From Stramenopiles sp. TOSAG23-2 (lineage: Eukaryota; Sar): a stretch of DNA of 21,914 nt. This document shows, piece by piece, positions 12,701-19,391 of the stretch. The notes beneath the pieces are model-generated. The model was not told the origin of the DNA, did not search any database, and saw only the letters and a list, made by a program, of their open reading frames with translations. The position numbers and the translations under genes were made by a program. The first letter of the stretch is position 1. Each line of letters starts with the position of its first letter. The DNA is taken from contig LT649523.1 of NCBI GenBank assembly GCA_900128395.1, positions 1 through 21,914 of the forward strand, in the 5' to 3' direction.

Positions 12701-14606
12701 GAAAACATTGGAGATATTGAAATCATGCAAGTCAAAAACTCCGTTGGCAGAAATGGAATACAGCATTTTGGCAGATTATAGTAACGAAATGGACAGTGCA
12801 AGATCGTTAGGGGTGAGGGGGAAAGAACCTTTGGTCACTTTGAATTATTTAGGTAATGTTGATTCAGATATGAATTTGGACGTATCCACTGGTATCGATC
12901 TTGTATTTGATCGCGGAAGCCAAAAATGCATGGATTTTCTGGCATGGTCCGTTGTGGGCGGCCCTTTGACGTTTGAAGTACTTTATAGCAATAACTTTTA
13001 CGACAGCGAATCGATTAAAAACTCTTTTAGCGATTTTATCAACACACTAAGTACCATGTGTCGCTTATTAGTGAATGTACCGGACAGTGTAGCCACATTT
13101 CAAGATCCATTATTCAGGGAATCAAAGGTTGAATATATTATGCCTACATCACCACTGCAACACAAGTGGTTATTGCAATCTCATTTTGACTCGGTTTATA
13201 TAAAGGAGAACATAAAGTTACATCATTTACAAAACATTTATGAATTAAAGGCTGCCGATACGCCAAGTGTTGTTTTAGATAATTTGAAATCTGGATGGTA
13301 CGAAGCAACAAAAATATTTCCAATACTTCGCACACATGCAGTTATACACCCAACCAATCCAGGGATGTCAATTTTACGTATTTTAAAAGCTGAATATTTT
13401 TCAATATTTTCAAAATGGACTTTATTGGTTGATGGCAACACAAGTTTGAAGGATGTTCTGAATCAACAAAGGCAGGAGCAGTTTACAATCGACAAAGGGC
13501 CTCCATGGCGGTTTACGCTTGTGAAAGATATAAAGTCAGCAAAACTTTACCTAATTATTGAAATGCACCACGCACTACTAGATGCGGCTATGCGAAGAAT
13601 TATTTGGCCAACGGTACTACGTCACATGAAAGTTCCATGGGAAACCGAAAACATATTCTCTAAAAGTGTTACAGGAGACCAATCATTGGTTCATCTTACT
13701 TGTATAAATATAGAGAGGAAAACTGATAAATTGAAAGAAATCGAACGCTATGTTAATTCCGTTGAAACCACATTATTGGAAAGTAGCAACAGTTGCATTG
13801 TTAGAATGAGCAACTTCTTGCGAATGCCGGAGGGCCTAAGCAATAGAGTTCATTTTGTAGAAAAAGATGGAGCATCTCATGCATCTTTTATTGTGGAAAG
13901 TAAAGTTATTGAAAAATTAAAAGCATTTGCACGAACTTCGAAAGTATCTATGAGTGATGTTTTTCACGGTATCTATGGTGCTACACTTTTAAGACTTGGG
14001 ATAACAACAGGAATGTCTGAAGGTTCACCAAGATTGAGAATTGGTGCACGTAGACGAGGATTGACTGTCGAAGAATTTGATAAAATACTTGAAACAAAAT
14101 TTCGAGTTACTGGATTTTGCACTTACGTCTCATGTAGGCACAATAATTCCCTTCAAGAAAGTTCAAAAATGGCGTGGCCGTTAATATCAAATTGCCCGGT
14201 ACTTGTTGGTGCAATGGAAGAGGAAACATCTTTGATTGATATATGTAAAAGTATTTGTAATCAACGCCATGCCAGGAGACAATATGAATTCAATATGCAC
14301 CCAGGCATGTCCAGTATACTAGAGACACTTGGTAGGGATTCATGCGCAATGGTATACAATGAAAACGAAACTTCACTGTTAAGTGAAAGGGAAACAATAA
14401 GTATTAACAATTCAAATGGAGACAGTCCATTTTTTGAGATGAAACTGGTCGATTCGATTGAACCTGTTTCATATAGATTCTTGTTGAATATAAATCTATG
14501 TAAAGATTGTTGTGAAATTGCGGTACAATATAATAAAAACAACGACAAATGTGGAAGTGCAATGATTATAAAAGAAATTTACGAAATCTTATGCAATGAT
14601 TTATAA
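2..14606 (+). CDS. Giant carnitine-acyltransferase/NRPS hybrid megasynthase, 5'-partial, two exons (2..1178, 1291..14606)
   Basis: This is a modular peptide synthetase that assembles a short peptide on phosphopantetheine carrier domains. The frame is open from base 2, so the true start lies upstream. Joining 2-1178 to 1291-14606 gives 4830 residues in the window plus a TAA stop. Domain order, in window residue numbers: cAT 1-260, T0 (Ser311), C1 (HH at 532), A1 (binding Asp 1104), T1 (Ser1458), C2 (HH at 1665), A2 (Asp2202), T2 (Ser2575), C3 (HH at 2792), A3 (Asp3368), T3 (Ser3750), E (HH at 3979), terminal C (HH at 4485). All four carrier serines are present and each A domain has its P-loop, YGPTE-type and TGD motifs. 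There is no thioesterase or reductase. The 13.3-kb second exon has no in-frame stop, which argues for an expressed gene under selection. The ATG at 200 is internal, inside the acyltransferase fold. The gene is convergent with the ABC transporter. Confidence 0.96.
841..1060 (+). other. Domain: peptidyl/acyl carrier T0
   Basis: About 70 residues starting near 'ITNLWRKVLKV', with the phosphopantetheine motif 'FFEAGGDSLSAV'. The modified serine is the codon at 932-934. It lies directly after the cAT domain and before C1 with no adenylation domain of its own in view, so it must be loaded either by the cAT, by something upstream of the window, or in trans. Confidence 0.9.
1117..2790 (+). other. Domain: condensation C1
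   Basis: This domain spans the intron. 'LIKRFPALRSTVWF' is the early core motif and 'THHAIFDHTG' (1704-1733) the catalytic HHxxxD motif, with His in place of the usual final Gly (HHxxxDH). It would join the acyl group or residue held on T0 to the amino acid on T1. Both histidines and the Asp are intact, so it is probably active. Its C-terminal boundary is approximate. Confidence 0.85.
1179..1290 (+). other. Spliceosomal-type intron in the NRPS gene
   Basis: The donor reads AACAAG/GTAAGC and the acceptor TTTACTAG/ATGCC; length is 112 bp, phase 1. The exon-1 frame would end at a TAA just after the donor (1259-1261). The downstream frame has no suitable ATG and can otherwise only be opened at a TTG at 1464. 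Removing 1179-1290 makes a GAT codon across the junction and joins '...CYTNEQ' to 'DASEFKNTYRN...', which completes the N-terminal part of C1. The intron is AT-rich with a (TA)n stretch. Confidence 0.9.
2800..4310 (+). other. Domain: adenylation A1 (specificity unassigned)
   Basis: ATP-dependent amino-acid activation. Visible motifs: 'YILFTSGSTGTPK' (about 3276-3311), 'FDAF' (3420-3431), 'NTYGPTETT' (3693-3719), 'YWTGDL', 'GRADRQLKINGVRFDL', and a final 'TKVD' with the conserved lysine. By hand alignment to GrsA numbering the pocket reads D235 A236 E239 S278 I299 S301 T322 I330 V331 K517. Asp235 and Lys517 indicate an alpha-amino acid; I do not recognise the rest of the code. Confidence 0.9.
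4370..4605 (+). other. Domain: carrier T1
   Basis: Carrier fold with 'FLSLGGDSLKGAQL'; the phosphopantetheine serine codon is at 4485-4487. It follows A1 at normal spacing and precedes C2. Confidence 0.92.
4650..6050 (+). other. Domain: condensation C2
   Basis: Starts at 'ASPLQRSMWYLEKLG'. It contains the full canonical 'VHHAIFDGAS' motif (HHxxxDG, 5106-5126), then 'YGLCGPFINTIPLR' (the NTxPLR motif). It is a normal peptide-bond-forming C domain. The heterocyclisation signature DxxxxD is absent, so a cysteine accepted from T2 should stay an open thiol and not become a thiazoline. Confidence 0.92.
6130..7690 (+). other. Domain: adenylation A2, predicted cysteine-activating
   Basis: Motifs: 'YVLYTSGSTGVPKG' (about 6570-6612), 'FDLSMYDTFG' (6714 on), 'ATLWNTVPALM', 'AAILSGDWIPL', 'SGGGATEASIW' (7008 on), 'YKTGDKG', 'VKINGLRIELGAIE', 'LSGNGKVLK'. 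The hand-read pocket is D L Y N I S G I W K, which matches the well-known cysteine code DLYNLSLIWK at 8 of 10 positions. The GGATEASIW and FDLSxYDxFG motifs belong to the subgroup best known from bacterial thiazoline-forming synthetases such as HMWP2 and PchE. They differ from the YGPTE types of A1 and A3, so this module may have a separate origin. Confidence 0.9.
7710..7965 (+). other. Domain: carrier T2
   Basis: Carrier domain with 'FFSDFGGTSLQAMSL'. The serine codon is 7836-7838 and the core is GGTS in place of GGDS. It follows a basic linker rich in Lys and Gly. Confidence 0.9.
8010..9450 (+). other. Domain: condensation C3
   Basis: 'VTHHAIVDDEAFG' (HH at 8487-8492) is the catalytic motif with Asp in the final position (HHxxxDD). 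A 'YVGNLINVAIVRM' segment matches the later core. It should join the T2-bound (Cys) chain to the residue on T3. The N-terminal part is more diverged than in C2. Confidence 0.85.
9600..11220 (+). other. Domain: adenylation A3, predicted Asn (or Asp)
   Basis: Motifs: 'YILFTSGSTGKPKGIAVSH' (about 10059-10115), 'TFDATF' (10209 on), 'FAKLTPGQL', 'LVLGGEAL', 'NEYGPTEATVA', 'YYRTGDLVRW', 'DIKIRGMRVN', 'KHGKVDVKA'. The hand-read pocket is D A T K V G E V A K, which agrees at 8 of 10 positions with asparagine-type codes such as DLTKVGEVGK. Asp is the main alternative. A hydrophilic insertion of about 20 residues sits between the TGD and IKIRG motifs. Confidence 0.9.
11240..11485 (+). other. Domain: carrier T3
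   Basis: 'DDWYSLGGNSIQFAQLQF' with the serine codon at 11361-11363. The GGNS core is unlike the GGDS of T0 and T1. A GGDS core is commonly associated with carriers that precede epimerisation domains, so this one departs from that trend. Confidence 0.9.
11580..13090 (+). other. Domain: epimerisation (E)
   Basis: Converts the T3-bound L-residue to a D/L mixture. The motifs that separate E from C domains are present: 'PLSPIQRWF' at the start, 'AHHMVVDWVSW' (HHxxxDxxSW, 12045-12077), 'LEHNGR', 'GVIGWFTTRYPI' and 'PLVTLNYLG'. Both catalytic histidines are intact. Together with A3 this predicts D-Asn (or D-Asp). Confidence 0.92.
13120..14603 (+). other. Domain: terminal condensation-like domain (probable release domain)
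   Basis: 'PTSPLQHKWLLQ' opens a further C-type fold, with 'IEMHHALLDAAM' (HHxxxDA, 13566-13586). No A, T, thioesterase or reductase follows; the protein ends about 340 residues later with a Cys- and Asn-rich tail and a TAA stop. In fungal synthetases a terminal C domain releases the chain by cyclisation or by an external nucleophile; a similar job here is an inference. Alternatively it hands the chain to a free-standing module elsewhere. Confidence 0.8.
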
Positions 14607-14738
14607 AATGGGGATTTCGAAGGGGATTGAATTCTTTACAACTTTTTTATTTAAAAAAAATACGAGTATAAATTTGAAAGAGGATGATTATAGATTAATT
14701 ACGGTAAATATATATCTTTACGTGTAATCGCAGTTCTG

Positions 14739-15071
14739 ATGCTCCAGATACTAATCAAAAGACCACCACTGGCAAGTCATCACCTGGCATTAATATTGAA
14801 TTCGCCGATTACTGACTCTGATGCGAGTCATATTCATTGCACTTTAAACTGTATATGCAAGAAGGATCATGATATACTCTACCACGGCACGATGTATCAC
14901 ACACCTTTGAACAATACATGGTTTTCAATTGATGCATATAATGCGTTAATTGCATCTATTTACCTCCACCAATGTTTTTATATCTTAAAAATATTGGCAC
15001 ACTCTGTGGATTTCAATGAACTCTATCGCAATGTTACGATTCATTGTCCATCTTTCAGTTTAGTGAGATAG
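14739..15071 (+). CDS. Doubtful 110-codon ORF of unknown function
   Basis: It starts at an ATG and ends at GTGAGATAG. The product is rich in His, Ile, Leu and Asn and resembles nothing I recognise. The segment around 'NNTWFSIDAYNALIASIYLH' has a protein-like composition. It may be a remnant of an older gene: its last two codons and 3' flank recur about 325 bp downstream, after another small ORF (15289-15396, 35 aa), which also ends in Val-Arg-stop. Expression is unproven. Confidence 0.2.
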   Translation: MLQILIKRPPLASHHLALILNSPITDSDASHIHCTLNCICKKDHDILYHGTMYHTPLNNTWFSIDAYNALIASIYLHQCFYILKILAHSVDFNELYRNVTIHCPSFSLVR

Positions 15072-15119
15072 ATTTGTCTCAGTTATTGTATTCTTTCTGG
15101 AGAGTAGGAATTATCATGA
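15063..15119 (+). repeat. Diverged direct repeat, copy A
   Basis: It begins GTGAGATAGAT and, after a few bases, has the core TCAGTTATTGTATTCTTT followed by GGAGAGTAGGAATTATCA (15079-15116). It matches copy B at 15388-15478 in order and orientation, with small indels and a longer gap between the two blocks in B. Confidence 0.65.
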
Positions 15120-15387
15120 GTAAATTAAAAAATAAGTTATGCATTAATTAAATTATATATCTTTACTACCAACCAGACTTTAATTCTCCTTTTTTATTCA
15201 AGATATACTACGTCGTATATATCACGCACCCTCTTTCTTCCCCTGAACTGTCACCAACCACCAACCTACACAAACATATGATCATGTAATGCGCATTTTT
15301 CATCAAGATGGAAGGTTGATACCATCTATTTTATATGATACCTCATCGGTAATTCCTGTAGACGTATGGGATTTATTGTCACTCATT

Positions 15388-15478
15388 GTGAGATAGATAT
15401 TAATAACATTGATGTTTAAAATAGATATTAATATTGGTTCAGTCACTGTATTCTTTTGAGAGTAAGAATTGTCAATGA
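15388..15478 (+). repeat. Diverged direct repeat, copy B
   Basis: It begins with the same GTGAGATAGAT and has the core TCAGTCACTGTATTCTTT followed by GAGAGTAAGAATTGTCA (15439-15475). Between the two blocks it carries an internal duplication of ATAGATATTAATA. In both copies the first block contains an in-frame Val-Arg-stop. Confidence 0.65.
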
Positions 15479-15538
15479 TGGGTAGAAATAAAAAATTAAA
15501 ATACAAAATACGCGGTACTCGTACATTATTTTTATACT

Positions 15539-15583
15539 TCGTATTATATATAAATTATACGACCCCTCGTATTTAAATATACG
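15539..15583 (+). repeat. Interleaved TCGTAT/ATACGA palindromes
   Basis: TCGTAT (15539), ATACGA (15557), CCCC, TCGTAT (15567) and ATACG (15579) alternate, so neighbouring arms can pair in three ways, including a tight ATACGA-CCCC-TCGTAT hairpin. It lies 50-95 bp beyond the ABC stop codon and could be a 3'-end element of that gene. Confidence 0.45.
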
Positions 15584-15632
15584 CATTTAATTAGAATTCT
15601 TCTTTTCTTTCTCTCTCTCCCTGCTACTTTCT

Positions 15633-18600
15633 TTATACACTTTGTTGTACGGCATGCATCGTTTTGTATCTTCCATTTTCACGAGTCATCAATTCCTTAT
15701 GATTTCCACGTTCCATAATTTCGCCTTGATGCATCACAATGATTTCATTATAGTTTGCAATTGTACTTAATCGATGAGCAACTGCAATTGTTATACAAGA
15801 CTTTCCTAATCGATTAAATGCTTCGACAATAATCCTTTCCCCTTTAGGATCCAATGCCGACGTTGCTTCGTCCAACAAAAGAAGTTTTGGTTTTGTTAAA
15901 AACAGACGAGCAATAGCAATCCTTTGCTGTTGCCCACCAGATAATTTACTACCCTTTTTACCTACCGCTTTCGAATCATCTATACCAATTAATGTGCCAT
16001 TCGGCTTACCCGTTGGAAGCGTAAAGTCCAAGTTTACAAAATCACTTGCATTTGACATATTAATAGAATGTTTAAATTTTTCTTCCGAAACTAAACGCTT
16101 ACGACCACCCCAGAAGAAGTCGCCGTCTTCAATTCCATATGTAACATTTTCGTATATCGATCTAGAAAAAATAACTGGTTTTTGCGTTACGCAGCCAACA
16201 GATTTGTAGTACTCATCTAATGGCAATGTACTAATATCCTTCCCGTTGATCATTATTTTACCACGATTCAACTCATAATTTGTCTTTGTCTTTAGCTCAT
16301 ATTGACGCAAAAGCAAACATAGAATTGTACTTTTCCCAGAACCAGACGCGCCAATGAGAGCGATTTTCTCTCCAGTGACAGCAGAGAAAGTAACGCCTTT
16401 TAGTACTTGTCGGGTTGATTTTGGATATGAAAAGAAGACATTTTTACATTCAATTTTAGTATCATCACTTTTTCCATTTTTTTTTTCTTCTTCATCATCA
16501 ACAGCAATACTACTACGCTTAACTGCAATTGTCTTTAATTGATATTTTATTTGTTTCTTATTACATAAAACATTGTATACTCGACACGCTATTCGTTCAA
16601 CTGATATAATTTTCGGCCCTGTATCAGCCATTAAAATAAAATTATTACATATAACCTGTTTTGTGTGCAATATTATGTCGAATATTTGTATACTATGTTA
16701 GCATATATTTCGCATTATAAAAATAAATAAAGATAGTAGATGAAGAGAAACATACGAACGAAGCAAATGCATATACTGTTAATTGACCAGGCTTCAATTC
16801 GCCTATACTTTCAACATACCCTGCATATGCCATTCCTACACATGCAGTTGCCATCATAACATGTATTTGCATTGAAGTACAAAATGTAGAAATTAGAGCC
16901 ATCATGTTTCCAATATTTACATGTTTGCGTATAACTTCCATAGATTTTTTTTTTTCGTCTTCTTGTCGTCGAAATAAAAAGACTGTTTCCAGGAAGTCAA
17001 TTATCTCGCCAGTGTATGAACCAAGTTCATCTTGCACAGCGTTATATTTTACAGTGTATGTCTGCAATAATTTAAATTGGATACGATTCCACACCAACGT
17101 AACTGAAACTAAGAATAGAAGCATTATACTAAGTCTTACATTGATCATAAAGACTAACACCAAACCGGAGATCACTTCTGTCAGTGGGGTAAATGAATTT
17201 GTTATTTCTTGTAGCCCTGGCCTTGTTACCAATTCACATTCTTCAGTAATACATCTCCGCATTTTCGCTGTGTCCGTCTCTTCTAACTCTTGTAAAGTCG
17301 AATTCAGATAAGAATTAAAAATTTTGGTCCTTAACTCGAAAGAGTACAAAACTAAACCTCTCCCGAACATCGCCTTTTCAGTAAACATGCACAATCCTTT
17401 CATAGCAATAAAACCAATATAAATAAGGGCGTTTTCAAGTTGGCCCCCTTTACCTGTAAAGTCTGTTCCTTGTACATTTCCGTTAACTAATTTCGATAAA
17501 TAACTCAATGAAATTATTTGTATAACACCTTCAAGAATTGAAAATAATACACCTACAAACATATACTTGTAAAATCCAAATGAATGTTGGGGTACAACAT
17601 TTCCAAAAAAAGATGGCCATTTCTCAATCTGCACCTCCATATTGCCGCTGGTTTCTGAGGATAATGTAGATTCATTAATAAGACAAAACACTTCTTCTAA
17701 CGTGTTTTCATCAAATTCAAAATTTCCAACCTGCATATTAAACAAGGGCGTCCATAACCATAAAATGATTAAAAAATTCACTGTGACCAAAGCAGCAGTA
17801 ATCCATGGATAAGTATTTTTTTCTTCCATCCCAACAAATGCAAATAATTTTGAAACATTAAACCCAAAACGTATCAAGTAAAACAGACGAACAAAACCTG
17901 GCACTCGCCTGCTAGTAGAGGTCGATATTTCGATAACTAAAATTGAAGATATAATGCAAGGGGCCATCAACCAATTTAGCTCACTGCATCTTTCACAACC
18001 CTGGAATTCCACAACAGTACTTGCAATGATCAAAAGCGTAAGATCAACCGTTAACAAAATAAATTTTAATATTTTATGACATGTTTTATTTTTATAATTG
18101 CAAGCAGTATTTACATCGCTACTATCATATATATTATCAAAATGTATTGTTAAATGCTTTTTAACATCAAGCGTCGATGGCAAAAAATACAAGCGTCTGC
18201 CCGTAATAACCAACCAAAATAATACAAATATCAACAGTGTTATTTGGTTGCCTGCTGAAAAATACGCCATTGAATCCAATGCGTGTTTCCTTTCAAATAG
18301 CGATGATATCCCCCCACCGGGGTTGTGAACGATATCAACTACGAGTCCTATCAAAATAGTCATCGCAAGAAATGATATCAGTGGCTTCAAAGTTTTTGTA
18401 GTAATTTTTTTGTGTGTATTCTGTTCATGCGCAATTTTGATATGTTTCATCACTGCATCTGATAAAATTGGTGTCAAACTTGAATCATAGCCAAAGTGCA
18501 CGCCATCAAGGGGTGCATTTATCCTGCTACTATGACCGCTAGTTCTCCTCCTCCCGTCAATATTGTCTTCACGATCATTAGCCCCAAGAGTAGATGGGAA

Positions 18601-18684
18601 AACCCTTGATTCTTGCGATTCCCTGCTGAATGACGACAACAACGGTATGCTTATAGAGTCGAACCTGCTTGAACGAAAAGACAT
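15633..18684 (-). CDS. Half-size ABC transporter with extra N-terminal membrane domain (ABCB6/HMT1-like), two exons
   Basis: ATP-driven membrane exporter of 983 aa: exon 1 18684-16756 (643 codons), exon 2 16655-15633. After a polar ~95-residue N-terminus come about six hydrophobic helices (roughly 100-120, 145-162, 205-226, 238-255, 260-283, 294-312), a TMD0-like region. The six-helix ABC transmembrane domain follows (about 370-670) and then one nucleotide-binding domain. That domain has all its motifs: Walker A GASGSGKST (745-753), Q-loop 'VTQKP', signature LSGGQQQR, Walker B LLLLDEATSALD and H-loop AVAHRLST. The plan, TMD0 + TMD + NBD, is that of ABCB6 and HMT1 half-transporters, which would work as dimers. 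HMT1-type proteins move thiol peptides or their metal complexes into vacuoles. Export or sequestration of the NRPS product is an inference from position and family only. A Lys/Glu/Asp-rich linker precedes the NBD. Confidence 0.92.
16656..16755 (-). other. Spliceosomal-type intron in the ABC transporter gene
   Basis: Read on the minus strand: donor TTC/GTATGT, acceptor AAAACAG/GTT, 100 bp, phase 0. It joins '...LTVYAFASF' at the end of the last transmembrane region to 'VICNNFILMAD...', restoring the usual path from membrane domain to NBD. Without splicing, exon 1 runs to a TAG 60 bp later and the NBD would have no membrane domain. Confidence 0.88.
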
Positions 18685-18817
18685 TTCACTACTATGCGTG
18701 CCTCAACAACTACGTCTACCATGACTATAGTCCTTTTTATTTCAATTAAATATTAGTCTATCTAGATCTATTAATATGTGTGTGTAGTAGTATATAGTAG
18801 TATTTAGTAATTATAAA

Positions 18818-18855
18818 TCGACGAAAAAGTAGAGAGGATCCCCTCGACGAAAAAG
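18818..18855 (+). repeat. Short direct repeat TCGACGAAAAAG x2
   Basis: Two perfect 12-bp copies at 18818-18829 and 18844-18855, 26 bp apart, just outside the left arm of the foldback element and about 135-170 bp upstream of the ABC start. Possible regulatory repeat or an insertion scar; no further evidence. Confidence 0.5.
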
Positions 18856-18865
18856 CAGCCACTCG

Positions 18866-19037
18866 TACATAAGGAAAAATATCTGAAATCCGTCATACTT
18901 TTTTTTATATATATTAAGTATATATATTTGTACACTAATAGTTCTACCAAATAAAATAGGAATACTAGTATACAAATATACATACTTAATATATTTTTAA
19001 AAAAGTATTACGGATTCCAGAAATTTTTCCTTATGTA
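18866..19037. mobile_element. Foldback MITE-like inverted repeat
   Basis: The left arm 18866-18939 and the reverse complement of 18964-19037 match at 65 of 74 positions with no gaps; the loop is 24 bp. The arms begin TACATAAGGAAAAAT. If the outer TA on each side is the target duplication, the termini are CATAAGG...CCTTATG, as expected for a Tc1/mariner-type MITE. There is no coding capacity. Arm divergence of about 12% suggests it is not recent. It could equally be a locally arisen palindrome. Confidence 0.65.
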
Positions 19038-19391
19038 AGAACTGTGAGCAGCATCATCAGCATGTTTTCTTCTTCGATCGACACCAAATTATTAAATCCA
19101 AATTACTGTGGGATGACGGTAAATATGGTCATTCAATATTAATATTTATCGCTTGCAAAAGCTTCACAATTCCAAATTTACGGGAAAAACCAGATTTGAA
19201 TAAATAAATCTATATATTACTTATTTTTTAATTTTATTTTGTTTTAATAATCCTGTGCTCTGCACATTTCAAGAGAATCGGTGTCGCATATAGTTTAAGT
19301 TTTGGAGAACATTATATCTGTAAAAGTAAAGCCTGGAAAGGTGATTGGTTTTTGTATTTACGTAATTGATACACATTCAACTCAACTAACA

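Larger units (their letters stand above)
14607..15632 (+). other. Convergent spacer between NRPS and ABC genes
   Basis: About 1 kb between two 3' ends. It holds a weak T6/A8 hairpin-like stretch at 14643-14660 (possible 3'-end signal for the NRPS), a 110-codon ORF of doubtful status, a diverged direct repeat and a set of small TCGTAT/ATACGA palindromes. A C/T-rich run at 15600-15632 lies just past the ABC stop. No other gene is recognised. Confidence 0.7.
18685..19391. other. Divergent spacer (shared 5' region of ABC and acetyl-CoA transporter genes)
   Basis: 700 bp between two start codons pointing away from each other, so it must hold both promoters. It is AT-rich and contains a foldback inverted repeat (18866-19037), a twofold TCGACGAAAAAG direct repeat (18818-18829 and 18844-18855) and short TAGTAGTAT runs near 18784-18805. 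I see no gene and no promoter motif that I could defend. Confidence 0.7.

Noticed and set aside
15633-16670. Free-standing ATPase gene starting at the ATG at 16670
   Set aside because: The first five codons fall inside the intron; splicing to the membrane domain gives a normal half-transporter.
19302-19391. N-terminal extension of the transporter from a TTG at 19302
   Set aside because: There is no ATG in this stretch, and starting at 19392 gives 553 aa, matching the family's length and a good start context.
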